Assembly: GCA_947454235.1 (NCBI GenBank)
Contig: CANGIY010000025.1
Location: forward strand, 1-45,805
DNA: 45,805 bases
Direction of reading: 5' to 3'
Source: Chitinophagaceae bacterium
Lineage (GTDB): Bacteria > Bacteroidota > Bacteroidia > Chitinophagales > Chitinophagaceae
The notes under the pieces were generated by a model. The model worked only from the letters and a program-made list of their open reading frames with translations, had not been told where the DNA came from and did no database searches. Position 1 is the stretch's first letter. Each line of letters begins with the position of its first letter. The translations under genes and the position numbers were made by a program. This document shows positions 33,410-42,225 of this stretch, piece by piece.

Positions 33410-34861
33410 CTATTTTAGCGATGAATGTACAACAATTAATTTGGCCCTGTATCGCTTGTCGCTGTAATTTCCACCAGCGGCTATCATTTGATAAGCGCCA
33501 TAAACAATTTGAGTTCCGTGAATATGGAAGTGCAATGTGTCGTTTTTGGCAACAATTGACGAAATTACTTCCCTCGGAATTCCAAAATTATAAGTCTTTA
33601 TGACTTTGCTTCCATCGTAGGTGATATTGTGAGGGTAACCATCTAGTATATAATAAGGAGTCAAGCTGGTTTCCGGTAATCTATCCTGCACAATGTACGG
33701 CAATCCATTTGTGATGCCCGAAGGGTAAGTGCCGTTCCCAATTCCAACTGGGTAAATCTGATCAGGGTTTTGGTACCCTGATTCGTTAATAACCGATATT
33801 TGAAGCATTGCTTGGTTTATAACGTGACTGGTCAGGAAATTAGTATCTCCGGCAATATGGTTGATTCCGCCAATTTTCATGTCAATACACGCACCCGGCA
33901 TGTTATTCAATGCTACGACACTGTCATTTGCCTGCACCGAATTGAATAAATTATTTACAGGGTAACGCGCATAGCTTTTTGTAATACTGTTGAAGTTTGC
34001 ACAACCGCCTTGGTTATACGCAAAAACCATAGTAGTAGTAGAATCCTGACCGGCAGTGGGATTGCGATAAAAAACTACAATGCCCGCCTGAGAAAATGCG
34101 TCAGTGCCGATTGGGTCTAGCCTGAAATACGGAATTGCTTTTGCGACATTTCTATAATCGGTTGGGCGCACACATATGCCTTTGAACTGGCTGATAAAAG
34201 TAGCTGCAGGGTCGGTAGTAAGGGTTGAAACACTCTTATTCATTGCTGCATTCAAAAAGCGCATTGTGTTTTGAGCATCTAACTTAACGTGTAAACTTGG
34301 CATCCTGTTGGCACCAAATATGTAAGACGAGTCACCTAAATGATTGATTTTAACAGAAAAAGGCTGGCTTAGCGGATAGTTGAGGTTTACACTTTTGTGG
34401 GTGTAAGAGTAGTATGGTGTGTAATAATCTAAAGTATCGTCGAGGTAAAATACCTGAAAGGACTGGTCAGGTGAACTTGCTGAAGTATCGCCGTATGTCA
34501 CTTCTGAATAAGGTAGAATAAGATAGATAGAATCGATATGGTAAGATGTATCGAGCACGTTGCCCGGTAAAGGGTTGGATATCTGAAAATTGGTAGCACT
34601 TATAGTTGTACCAAAAAACGAATCACGAAGCGACCCGATTCCCTGATAGATAGGTATACCACTGAGGTTGATACTTGTATAGTTATCATCTTCATAAAAA
34701 GTGTGAGTAGTACATGTATAAAGCGTATCAGACTTAAAATGAAGTGTGTCAGTTCCGTTGATTAAGTGCGAACTTATGAGTGTATGCTCCTTACAAGAAG
34801 CAAATGACAATGCAAGAACGATGGCTAAAAAGTAATTGCTTATCTTGAATGAATTGTTCAA
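33410..34861 (-). CDS. DUF4270 family lipoprotein
   Basis: The 483-residue protein has a lipoprotein signal peptide (about residues 1-23, LAIVLALSFASC, lipidated Cys at 23). The mature part begins with a segment typical of DUF4270 (LHFKSDTLYTCTTHTFYEDDNYTSINLSG compares to the usual start, then IGSLRDSFFGTTISATNFQI) and has the family's beta-rich C-terminal region (YQMIAAGGNYSD). DUF4270 is restricted to Bacteroidota and has no established function. It is likely anchored in the outer membrane. Together with a GT5-like gene upstream and glmS downstream it forms what I recall as a conserved cluster in Chitinophagales; this recollection is unverified. Confidence 0.78.
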   Translation of the reverse strand: MNNSFKISNYFLAIVLALSFASCKEHTLISSHLINGTDTLHFKSDTLYTCTTHTFYEDDNYTSINLSGIPIYQGIGSLRDSFFGTTISATNFQISNPLPGNVLDTSYHIDSIYLILPYSEVTYGDTSASSPDQSFQVFYLDDTLDYYTPYYSYTHKSVNLNYPLSQPFSVKINHLGDSSYIFGANRMPSLHVKLDAQNTMRFLNAAMNKSVSTLTTDPAATFISQFKGICVRPTDYRNVAKAIPYFRLDPIGTDAFSQAGIVVFYRNPTAGQDSTTTMVFAYNQGGCANFNSITKSYARYPVNNLFNSVQANDSVVALNNMPGACIDMKIGGINHIAGDTNFLTSHVINQAMLQISVINESGYQNPDQIYPVGIGNGTYPSGITNGLPYIVQDRLPETSLTPYYILDGYPHNITYDGSKVIKTYNFGIPREVISSIVAKNDTLHFHIHGTQIVYGAYQMIAAGGNYSDKRYRAKLIVVHSSLK

Positions 34862-34896
34862 AACCGGATATTTACGCTAAAGTGAGAAATTAAAAT

Positions 34897-35724
34897 CTAA
34901 GAGTCTGTTAAGCTTTTATACAGCTCCAACAACGGGGCAATGTCCTCTTTCCAACTCTCGTCGTAAGGAACTACCTTTTTGTTTTTAGCTGATGCCAGAT
35001 CGTTATAGATTTCATCATCAAGGTTTTCAGAACCAATCACGGCAACGTCAGCAAACCTGCCACCGCCAATAGTCAATGCCCTGTTGGTGCCGTCTTTAAA
35101 TGGTTCAAAATCTTTTTCTTTAATATCTTGAGAAATGAGCGCTTTTTTAGCAAAATTAGGATTCAATATTTCAGAGAACTGGTCGTTCTGAGAAGTATAA
35201 ATCACTTTTGAATAACCGAAAACAGGCTCTTTTTTATAGGCTGTTTTTAAATACATAGGTATCAAAGAGGTCATCCAGCCATGACAATGTATTACGTGCG
35301 GCGGCCATCCGAATTTCTTAACAGTTTCAAGAGCACTTTTGCAGAAGAAAATCATACGTTCGCCATTGTCATCATGGAAGTTATCTTGGTCGTCGCGGAA
35401 AACTGATTTTCTTTTGAAATAATCCTCATTGTCCATGAAGTACACCTGAAGACGGGCATTAGGCAATGATGCAACCTTAATCATCAACGGGTAATCGTCT
35501 TTGTCAATGATTACATTAATACCAGAAAGACGTACAACTTCGTGCAGACGATGTCTTCTTTCGTTAATTACGCCAAAGCGCGGCATGATTACACGAATTT
35601 CCAGACCTGAATCAAAAGTTTTTATGGCTAGTTTGTTCAGAATGTAGGCAAAGTCCGTAAATTCGATGTATGGAGATAGCTCATTGGCTATAATTAAAAC
35701 TCTTTTCTTAGTGTCTGCAGACAT
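34897..35724 (-). CDS. GT5-like protein: N-terminal glycogen-synthase domain only
   Basis: The 275-residue protein matches the N-terminal Rossmann half of starch/glycogen synthase (VLIIANELSPY, RVIMPRFGVINERRHRL, YFMDNEDYFKRKSVF, ERMIFFCKSALETVKKFGW, VIHCHGWMTSLIPMYLKTAY). It lacks two essentials: the Lys-x-Gly-Gly ADP-glucose loop after the first strand is replaced by EFTDFAYI, and the C-terminal GT-B domain (about 220 residues) is absent. It is therefore unlikely to be a normal glycogen synthase. It heads a four-gene minus-strand cluster (35, 8 and 27 nt gaps) with DUF4270, glmS and metK. A role as a regulatory or scaffold protein is an inference. Confidence 0.72.
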   Translation of the reverse strand: MSADTKKRVLIIANELSPYIEFTDFAYILNKLAIKTFDSGLEIRVIMPRFGVINERRHRLHEVVRLSGINVIIDKDDYPLMIKVASLPNARLQVYFMDNEDYFKRKSVFRDDQDNFHDDNGERMIFFCKSALETVKKFGWPPHVIHCHGWMTSLIPMYLKTAYKKEPVFGYSKVIYTSQNDQFSEILNPNFAKKALISQDIKEKDFEPFKDGTNRALTIGGGRFADVAVIGSENLDDEIYNDLASAKNKKVVPYDESWKEDIAPLLELYKSLTDS

Positions 35725-35766
35725 TATTGAGAATTATTATTATTAATAGTAATAACAAAAGGTCTG

Positions 35767-35774
35767 CAAAATTA
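35767..35774 (-). promoter_or_regulatory. Candidate promoter of the GT5-DUF4270-glmS-metK cluster
   Basis: Minus-strand TAATTTTG, matching TAnnTTTG, 42 nt before the ATG at 35724, with TTGC at roughly -33 spacing. It lies in the 102-nt divergent gap shared with panC. Confidence 0.45.
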
Positions 35775-35826
35775 CGAAAATAATGAATTGCAACCTTACT
35801 TTGCACCAATTTCGCTGTAAAAACTT

Positions 35827-36675
35827 ATGATAATTTTTAAAAATGTTGCTGATTTAAGCGCTTTTGTTGAAAAACAGGCGGCTTTAGGTAAGAAAATTGG
35901 TTTTGTTCCTACAATGGGGGCATTGCATCAGGGGCATATCTCGCTAGTGGAAATATCAAAAAAGGAGACAGATGTTACTATTAGTAGCATTTTCCTCAAT
36001 CCTACCCAGTTCAACGACAAGTCAGATTTTGATAAATACCCCGTTTCTACCAATGAAGACATTGTAATGCTTGAAGCCGCAGCTTGCGATGTTTTGTTTT
36101 TGCCTTCAGTGACCGAAATTTACCCCGATGGTACCGATGCCATGAAGGTGTATGATTTTGGATTTCTGGAAACGGTGTTGGAAGGTGCGCAGCGCCCCGG
36201 CCATTTTAAGGGGGTGGGGCAGGTAGTATCACGTTTATTAAATATTGTACAACCTCATGTGTTGTTTTTGGGGCAAAAAGACTATCAGCAGTGTATGGTG
36301 ATCACTGATTTGGTGCGCCAGATGGGGTTGTTGAATCTTAAAATTAGAATTTGCCCAACATTCAGGGAAGATGATGGACTTGCCATGAGCTCGCGTAATC
36401 GCCGCCTGACGGCACCTCAAAGGGCGCTTGCTCCGGTCATTTATCAATGCCTGGTATCTATCGCGACTAAACAGGGTGACGGGGATTTTGGCATCGTACG
36501 AAAACAATGCGAAGATTTGATGACAGATAAGGGTTTTGAAGTTGAATATGTTTCGCTTTCCGATGCTAATTCACTGCAGCCGCTTAATGGCTATGAGCCA
36601 CAGCGTGAAATGGTGGCACTCATTGCAGCTAAAATAGGCCCTATTAGGTTAATTGATAACATGGTAATCAACTAG
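35827..36675 (+). CDS. panC: Pantothenate synthetase
   Basis: The 282-residue cytosolic enzyme condenses pantoate and beta-alanine with ATP to pantothenate, on the route to coenzyme A. Diagnostic motifs: [12 protein letters not shown] (26-37) with the HxGH nucleotide-binding motif, [21 protein letters not shown] and MSSRNRRL. Length is standard. It is the first gene of a plus-strand group; tdk starts 4 nt after its stop. Its upstream gap (102 nt, shared with the GT5-like gene) contains only an imperfect plus-strand promoter match (TTACTTTGCA). Confidence 0.95.
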   Translation: MIIFKNVADLSAFVEKQAALGKKIGFVPTMGALHQGHISLVEISKKETDVTISSIFLNPTQFNDKSDFDKYPVSTNEDIVMLEAAACDVLFLPSVTEIYPDGTDAMKVYDFGFLETVLEGAQRPGHFKGVGQVVSRLLNIVQPHVLFLGQKDYQQCMVITDLVRQMGLLNLKIRICPTFREDDGLAMSSRNRRLTAPQRALAPVIYQCLVSIATKQGDGDFGIVRKQCEDLMTDKGFEVEYVSLSDANSLQPLNGYEPQREMVALIAAKIGPIRLIDNMVIN

Positions 36676-36679
36676 TTGT

Positions 36680-37240
36680 ATGTTTATTGAACCCTACAGC
36701 GACCGAAAAAAGGGATGGGTTGAAGTGATAGCGGGTAGCATGTTTTCCGGCAAAACAGAGGAGCTCATCCGCAGGTTGAAACGTGTGCAGATAGCTGGTA
36801 GAAAAACAGAAATATTTAAGCCTTCGATAGATGTGCGTTACCATGAAACCGATATCGTTTCACACGATTCTTCCAGGTTGATTTCAACGCCGGTTGATAA
36901 CCCATATAATATTTTACTGCTTGCCACCGGTGTTGAGGTGGTGGGTATTGATGAAGCCCAGTTTTTTGATGACGGCATTATAGATGTGGTTGAAAAGCTG
37001 GCGCGCTCGGGTACTCGTGTTATTGTTGCAGGGCTAGATATGGACTATCAAGGCAAACCGTTTGGCTCTATGCCTGAATTGCTTGCAAGGGCTGAATTTA
37101 TAACCAAGTTACACGCTATTTGCGCCCGTTGTGGCGATCCCGCTAACTATTCTCACCGCATACCCAAAATTGAAGACAAGGTGCTCTTGGGAGAAAAAGA
37201 TGTGTATGAACCGAGGTGCAGGGCATGTTTTTACAAGTAA
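36680..37240 (+). CDS. tdk: Thymidine kinase
   Basis: The 186-residue type II thymidine kinase phosphorylates thymidine to dTMP. The P-loop GSMFSGKT (19-26), the catalytic Glu in DEAQFF (E92), the lasso region [13 protein letters not shown] and four zinc-ligand cysteines (C148, C151, C180, C183) are all present, so it should be active. Length matches the family. The start lies only 4 nt after the panC stop, so the genes are co-transcribed. Confidence 0.95.
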   Translation: MFIEPYSDRKKGWVEVIAGSMFSGKTEELIRRLKRVQIAGRKTEIFKPSIDVRYHETDIVSHDSSRLISTPVDNPYNILLLATGVEVVGIDEAQFFDDGIIDVVEKLARSGTRVIVAGLDMDYQGKPFGSMPELLARAEFITKLHAICARCGDPANYSHRIPKIEDKVLLGEKDVYEPRCRACFYK

Positions 37241-37256
37241 TATAAGACTCCGATTC

Positions 37257-37601
37257 ATGAAAAGCTTCTTCACTTTAGCACTTATCGTACTTACAGTTTC
37301 TTCAAGCAGGGGACAAGTATTTACCTCAAGTGGCGAACGTACCATGAAGGTCGATGAACTCAAGCAGTATTTTGCTGACACTACCTGCCGATTTTGTAGC
37401 CCCTTACTCATTTACAAAGGCAGCGATACACAATACCACCATTTTATGCGCAGAATGATGGATGATTTTGTTTTCATAAAAGTAAACCGTACTGAACTTA
37501 CACTACCGGAAGTGAAACCCTACTCCCGCACCAGTAGTGCCCCGCGTTGTTGCTACTACATTGATGTAAAGGCTGGTTTTAAAAGGGAGAGGGATTATTG
37601 A
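37257..37601 (+). CDS. Small secreted protein with CxxC motif
   Basis: The 114-residue product begins at ATG 37257 with a signal peptide (KSFFTLALIVLTVSSSRG-Q); a longer open frame begins inside tdk at 37131 but is not needed. The mature part has a CRFC motif at about residues 44-47, an aromatic/basic middle (YHHFMRRMMDDFVFIKVNRTEL) and a pair of adjacent cysteines near the end (RCCYYIDV). No family is recognised. It starts 16 nt after the tdk stop and is probably the last gene of the panC-tdk group. The CxxC could be redox-active or disulfide-bonded, but this is speculation. Confidence 0.6.
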   Translation: MKSFFTLALIVLTVSSSRGQVFTSSGERTMKVDELKQYFADTTCRFCSPLLIYKGSDTQYHHFMRRMMDDFVFIKVNRTELTLPEVKPYSRTSSAPRCCYYIDVKAGFKRERDY

Positions 37602-37644
37602 GGTTGTGTGTTTTTAACCTGTTCTAGCCCAATAAAATCATCGT

Positions 37645-38613
37645 TTAAGCTCTAAATACTTTTTTTTGATGCCACTCTAAATTTTTGATTGCAGGCAAAT
37701 ATTTCGAGTTTGAAGGGAGTAATATTTGTTGTCCATTGAATTTTCTAAACCCGTAGGAATTATCCTCATCTGAAAATTTAGTTGAAACTTTTACTCTATA
37801 ATTGTTGTCTATTGTGATAATCCCTCTATCGAAAGCCCTATGCATATTGGGACACAAAGCCAGCCCGTTTGTTATGTTGCAATCGAAACTTTCACTAAAG
37901 GGAACAATATGACAAGCATCAACCATCGAGAAATTCAAAATAGAATCAACTCTTAACCCCGTTATGCAACAACTGTTATTGTAAATTTTGGGAACCTGTC
38001 TTTTGAATAAACTGCTTCGTAAAAACACTTCTTCTTCTTTGTGTTCTTTAAACATTGATTTTACTTGCGAAGCGTAAACACTTGGCTCTTCGTTTAAAAG
38101 TGAATGTTCAATTTGCTGAATTTCGATTTCGTATCCTTTGGATATTTCAATACTTGACAGTGATTTATTTGGAAAATATGTTTCCATTATTATTTGCGAA
38201 AGTACTGAGCGAGTTGTCGGTGATTTGAGTAAATAAAATAAATCCAAATCTATTAATGCGCAATCAATCACCGCATCTAATGAAGACAGGCTTTTTATGC
38301 TTGTTTGAATCTGGTAAGTAGATTCGTACTCAGGTTTAGGAATTAAGCTCCAAAAACCTTCGCTTCTTAAGTGGAAAAAAGGGTAGGCGAATTAGCAATC
38401 GTGATTGGTACTGACAAATGCCGACCAATTGTTTTTGAAAAGTGCAACTAGTTCGGTTGAGATGTATATATGTTCATCAATTAAAATACTGAGTTCGTAA
38501 GCTTGTATGATGGACAGAAGCAAGATAGGTTTGTGGGGGGCAACTCCGTGAGAACGGTCGACCCTTAACTTCCTGAATTTTTTCACGTACTTGTTTAACG
38601 CTTCGTTCATCAA
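37645..38613 (-). pseudogene. HNH endonuclease gene with in-frame stop
   Basis: Two open stretches on the minus strand (38613-38395 and 38391-37645) are in the same frame, separated only by a TAA at 38392-38394 (codon 74). Read through it, the 322-codon gene is continuous: MMNEALNKYVKKFRKLRVDR, NHDC-stop-FAYPFFHLRSEGFW, then the C-terminal HNH domain CCITGL, DACHIVPFSES, NGLALCPNMHRAFDRGIITID. The join falls inside a conserved NHDC-x-FA-PF-HL segment, where a Lys or Arg codon is expected (AAA to TAA is one change). These are COG3440-type predicted restriction endonucleases acting on DNA. The 3' part could still be translated from an internal GTG at 38271. No methylase gene is adjacent. Confidence 0.75.
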
Positions 38614-38662
38614 TCTACTTTCAAATTTACTGAAATTCTAAAACAGACCTAGAACACCCCAC

Positions 38663-38687
38663 AAAAAAAGGCGGCTTTCGCCACCTT
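38663..38687 (-). terminator. Terminator after the outer-membrane beta-barrel gene
   Basis: Minus-strand stem AAGGTGGC/GCCGCCTT (one G-U pair) with a 4-nt loop (GAAA), followed by TTTTT; 9 nt after the stop codon. Confidence 0.88.
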
Positions 38688-38696
38688 TTAATCAAT

Positions 38697-41672
38697 TTAA
38701 AATCCGCCGCCGGGACCTTCTCCATGCATGTGCATACCCGGAGGTGGTCCTTGACCATCAGGGGGAGGACCGCCCGGTCCGCCGCGCATCCTGAACATAC
38801 CGTCCATTGGGAATGGAGATTTACCGTCAGGCGTTTGCATTTTGAAATTGCGGAGTGTATAAGTAAGCTGGAATAAGAAGTATTGTTTCAACACCTTGGT
38901 TTGGTCGTTTTCAACGTAAGTAGCAGTAACTGTTCTGGTAATGCTCTTGTTTTGGTTCAGGATATCGTAAGCCACAATGCGCGCCTCCAACGATTTTTTC
39001 TTCAGGAATTTGTAGCCCAAGTAAGCATTCCATAGCCAAAAGTCAACATTGCCCGATGTGGTGGTGAATGTGCTGTAGTAGTTGTGCGAGATGTCGGTAT
39101 TTACAACAAAGCCCTTCCAAAAGTTCCAGTTGGCCTTGAAGCCTGCGGTGTGTGAGTAGTAGTCACTGTTGCTCAAGGTTTGGATTGAGTTCTTTACAAA
39201 GTTATAGTTACCAGTGTACGAGAACGTGAAATCGAGTTTTTCGCTGATGTTGCTGCTGATAACTATACCCGCTGTTGGTGCCGTGTTTTCAGAATAGATA
39301 GCTTGGTTGTTGTACAAGCCCGGAGTATGGGTAAACGAAGCACCGCCATTCAGGTTCAGGTTACTTTTTATAAAACCCATTGGAATTGAATACGTACCAA
39401 ATAAGCGGCTGCTCAGGTAGTAGTTGAGGTTAACAGGCACAGTGAGTTGTGCCCCCCCAATAAGTGGTATAGCAGTTGGTACAACTCCACCCGCAATTTC
39501 TGATGCAGTATTTGTGTAAGTGGCATTGCCTATGTAGTTGGTAATATAGTTGGCGTTGGCAAACAAAAAGAAGTTCCTGCTGTTTTTAGCCTTTGTTTGG
39601 CCATACCTAACCATTACAAAATGCTCGTAATCCTGAATCAGGTTTTTATTACCGGTCGAAAGTTGTAACGGATTGCTCACATCTACCAGTTCTTGCAATT
39701 GCGATATTGAAGGTGCATTGATGCTGGTACGGTACACCACGCGCAGGTTGCGACCATCGTCAAATTTGTAGTTCATGAACAAATTAGGCAAAACATCGTT
39801 GAATGTTCTCGTGATAGGGCGTGCCGCAGGGAATGTTTGAGAGCCATCTAGCACTGCTGATTGCACCCCTGAACCCACCGAGAAATTCATGTTTTTGTTG
39901 TTGTAGCGGTAGTTTAATCCACCACGCTCAACGGTATAAGTGCTTTTATATTTGTTTGAAAGGGTAGGGTCAAACTCGTAGTTGGTGCCACCTGTTTGGT
40001 TGGTGTCAGTTTGCTTGTCAATGTCAGAATACGTTACCGATGGGTTGTAGTTCAGCATCAACTGGCTGTTTTTACCCAATGGTTCGGTATAGGTAAGGTT
40101 AGGGGAGATATTCAGTGATTTTGTGGTAGAATTATAATTCTGATTCAGAATAGTATAATCGTATGCGTTGGTAGAGTCAAGTCTTCCTGTCAATGTATTG
40201 TTGTACCCGTCGCCTTTTTTGTAACTGTTAGAACCGTTCAAGCCAAGTGCAATTGTTCTGCCTTTTTTCTTCATTTTATGTTGCAACAACAAGTTGCCTC
40301 CATAATTGTAGCCATTGGTGTTTGTTTGCGCCTGATTGCCTGCTGTGCTTAGTAGTGTGTTCAAAGAATTTAAGCTACTATCGAATATTGGAGAATACGC
40401 AAAGTTGTTTTGCAGGCTGGCATTCGGTGTAAAAATCAAGGAGTTCATTGAGTCGAAAGTGTACTCTAATCTCAAATTGAACCGGTGGTTAAAATTCTTC
40501 GTTTCCGGGTTGCTATTTTCTATGTAAGTTGAAAGCGCATTTGTATCGTTAGCTGCAGCTCTCAGCAAAGAATTGTAATTCCTAATCGCGAGTGTTTGAT
40601 TAAGGTTGTCAGTATTATTGAAGAAGTAGGAAGCAGAAATTTTGCAGTTTTTGCCCCATTGGTCAGAGTAGTTTAAACCAATAGAGTTAGTTGTCGTGAT
40701 GCCCGACTGTTGACCTACGAAGAAGTTGCTACCCCCGAAGCCACCTCCGCCACCGCCTCCTCCGAAGCCACCGCCAAATCCACCACCACGACCACCACCA
40801 CCGCCAGACACACCAAGTATATCCTGAAAGCTGAAGTTTTGTTGGTTGATGTTATTGAACAAACCAATCACCGAAATTCTGCGCTCTCCCTGAAACGAAT
40901 TGTAATTGCCGCCTGCTGTGTAACGGTCATCGGTACCAGCACCGGCAAATGCTTTACCAAAAGTACCTTCACTTTTATTGCGTCGGGTAACAATATTCAT
41001 TGTTTTTTGAGAGTTACCGTCGTCAAATCCTGTGAATTGCGCCTGGTCGCTCATTTTATCAAAGAACTGTATTTTGTCAACTACTTCCGAAGGCAAATTC
41101 TTTAACGCCAATGAAGGGTCACTTCCAAAAAATGGTTTGCCGTCAACTGTTACTTGTTTTACACTTTCTCCGTTATGGGTAACACCCGATGTGCCGGCAG
41201 TTACACCCGGCATTTTGTTCACCAGGTCTTCTGCGGTTGCATCAGGGTGTGTTTTGTAAGCATCGGCATTAAACTGCGACGTATCACCCATTTGTTTCGC
41301 ACGCACTTGCTTTCCTGCAACGTTTACGTTTTTAAGTTCCTTGTTATCAGCCGAAAGTGAGAGGGTTCCTATATTTTGATCTTCGCCTTTCATTTTTACA
41401 AAGCGTTTCAAGGAATTAAAACCCATGTATTCAACCTTAAGGCGGTACCCTCCATCCTCTAAACCATCAAATTCAAAATGGCCGTCGGCATCAGCTGCGG
41501 TACCCATGAGTACGGCACTGTCTCTGCCTTTCGAAATTGTAATTCTGGCTCCTTCGAGTGGAGATTTATCGTTGGCATCAGCAACTGTGCCTAGAATTTT
41601 ATGGGTTTGGGCTTCAGATAAAGAGGCGCAAAAAATAAAAAGGAGTGATAAAACTGTAATCCTGATTCTCAT
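38697..41672 (-). CDS. Outer-membrane beta-barrel protein with CarboxypepD-regulatory and plug domains
   Basis: With the ATG at 41672 the product has 991 residues and starts with a signal peptide (MRIRITVLSLLFIFCASLSEAQ); another ATG lies 21 nt upstream, inside a hairpin arm. Residues about 23-105 are a carboxypeptidase-regulatory-like domain (KILGTVADANDKSPLEGA). A TonB plug-like domain follows (DLVNKMPGVTAGTSGVTHNG, NLPSEVVDKIQFFDKMSD), then an outer-membrane barrel of the PF14905 family (LRVVYRTSINAPSISQLQEL, LGYKFLKKKSLEARIVAYDI). Two low-complexity parts stand out: a Gly-rich insert at about 290-315 and a Gly/Pro-rich C-terminal tail. Such proteins resemble SusC/TonB receptors; the substrate is unknown. 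No SusD partner is present. Confidence 0.85.
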   Translation of the reverse strand: MRIRITVLSLLFIFCASLSEAQTHKILGTVADANDKSPLEGARITISKGRDSAVLMGTAADADGHFEFDGLEDGGYRLKVEYMGFNSLKRFVKMKGEDQNIGTLSLSADNKELKNVNVAGKQVRAKQMGDTSQFNADAYKTHPDATAEDLVNKMPGVTAGTSGVTHNGESVKQVTVDGKPFFGSDPSLALKNLPSEVVDKIQFFDKMSDQAQFTGFDDGNSQKTMNIVTRRNKSEGTFGKAFAGAGTDDRYTAGGNYNSFQGERRISVIGLFNNINQQNFSFQDILGVSGGGGGRGGGFGGGFGGGGGGGGFGGSNFFVGQQSGITTTNSIGLNYSDQWGKNCKISASYFFNNTDNLNQTLAIRNYNSLLRAAANDTNALSTYIENSNPETKNFNHRFNLRLEYTFDSMNSLIFTPNASLQNNFAYSPIFDSSLNSLNTLLSTAGNQAQTNTNGYNYGGNLLLQHKMKKKGRTIALGLNGSNSYKKGDGYNNTLTGRLDSTNAYDYTILNQNYNSTTKSLNISPNLTYTEPLGKNSQLMLNYNPSVTYSDIDKQTDTNQTGGTNYEFDPTLSNKYKSTYTVERGGLNYRYNNKNMNFSVGSGVQSAVLDGSQTFPAARPITRTFNDVLPNLFMNYKFDDGRNLRVVYRTSINAPSISQLQELVDVSNPLQLSTGNKNLIQDYEHFVMVRYGQTKAKNSRNFFLFANANYITNYIGNATYTNTASEIAGGVVPTAIPLIGGAQLTVPVNLNYYLSSRLFGTYSIPMGFIKSNLNLNGGASFTHTPGLYNNQAIYSENTAPTAGIVISSNISEKLDFTFSYTGNYNFVKNSIQTLSNSDYYSHTAGFKANWNFWKGFVVNTDISHNYYSTFTTTSGNVDFWLWNAYLGYKFLKKKSLEARIVAYDILNQNKSITRTVTATYVENDQTKVLKQYFLFQLTYTLRNFKMQTPDGKSPFPMDGMFRMRGGPGGPPPDGQGPPPGMHMHGEGPGGGF

Positions 41673-41684
41673 ATCAAAGTTTAA

Positions 41685-41726
41685 AAGACTCATTCGTGAT
41701 AAAATAGTTTAACACAAATGAGTCTT
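41685..41726 (-). promoter_or_regulatory. Leader hairpin (terminator or attenuator) before the barrel gene
   Basis: A perfect 10-bp inverted repeat, AAGACTCATT with AATGAGTCTT (22-nt loop), is followed by TT on the minus strand. It lies 35 nt after the stop of the upstream minus-strand gene and its 3' arm covers the first ATG of the barrel frame. It may terminate the upstream gene or act as a leader hairpin for the barrel gene. Confidence 0.4.
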
Positions 41727-41761
41727 GTTAAAGGATAAATGTTGTTTAAATGCGTACAGTG

Positions 41762-42154
41762 TTACTCAGCATAATAGGAGCGGGTAACCAATGGAGGCTC
41801 GTCTTCACCTCCGCCAGTGCTCAAAAGCATAAACTCTTTCCCGTTTGAGGTTTTTGAAAATGTAACGTGGTATTGTTTTTTGTCAATTTGCAAAATAACG
41901 TCATCATCTTGAAATTGACCTTGTATGATGAACCATCGTTTTGTAACTGTTTCTTTTTTTACTGCGTCATAGATGTTCACAGTGTGTTTTCTGAAGAAAG
42001 TGTAGGTAATAGGGTTGGGCATTGGTTTATCAGTCATTATATCCTGACCAACCCATTTTTTTGCAGTAGAACCGCAAATTTTGAAAAACAGGTTTTGCGA
42101 AAACCCGCTGAACGGTAACACCAGAAAGGCAAAAATGAAAAAGTATCTCATCAA
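41762..42154 (-). CDS. Small secreted protein, possibly lipocalin-like
   Basis: The 130-residue product has a signal peptide (MMRYFFIFAFLVLPFSGFS-Q). The mature part is beta-rich with alternating strands (YTFFRKHTVNIYD, KRWFIIQGQFQDDDVILQID, KKQYHVTFSK, KEFMLLSTGGGEDE) and a W-V-G motif near its start. That distribution resembles small calycin/lipocalin-like barrels, but I cannot assign a family with confidence. A TAACTTTG promoter-like site lies 14 nt before the start. It has the orientation of the large barrel gene downstream and may share its transcript if the intervening hairpin is not a full terminator. Confidence 0.6.
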   Translation of the reverse strand: MMRYFFIFAFLVLPFSGFSQNLFFKICGSTAKKWVGQDIMTDKPMPNPITYTFFRKHTVNIYDAVKKETVTKRWFIIQGQFQDDDVILQIDKKQYHVTFSKTSNGKEFMLLSTGGGEDEPPLVTRSYYAE

Positions 42155-42167
42155 TTGAAATTTGCGG

Positions 42168-42175
42168 CAAAGTTA
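42168..42175 (-). promoter_or_regulatory. Candidate TAnnTTTG promoter of the 42154 gene
   Basis: Minus-strand TAACTTTG, ending 14 nt before the ATG. No TTTG at the -33 position. Confidence 0.4.
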
Positions 42176-42225
42176 GTTCAGCATTTTAATTTTTTTGTGT
42201 TGCAGCGAGTTTCATTTTAGGCAAT

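Noticed and set aside
37645-38613. Active restriction-modification or other defence system around the HNH gene
   Set aside because: The gene carries a stop codon, no methyltransferase or other nuclease is adjacent, and neighbouring genes are housekeeping or envelope genes.
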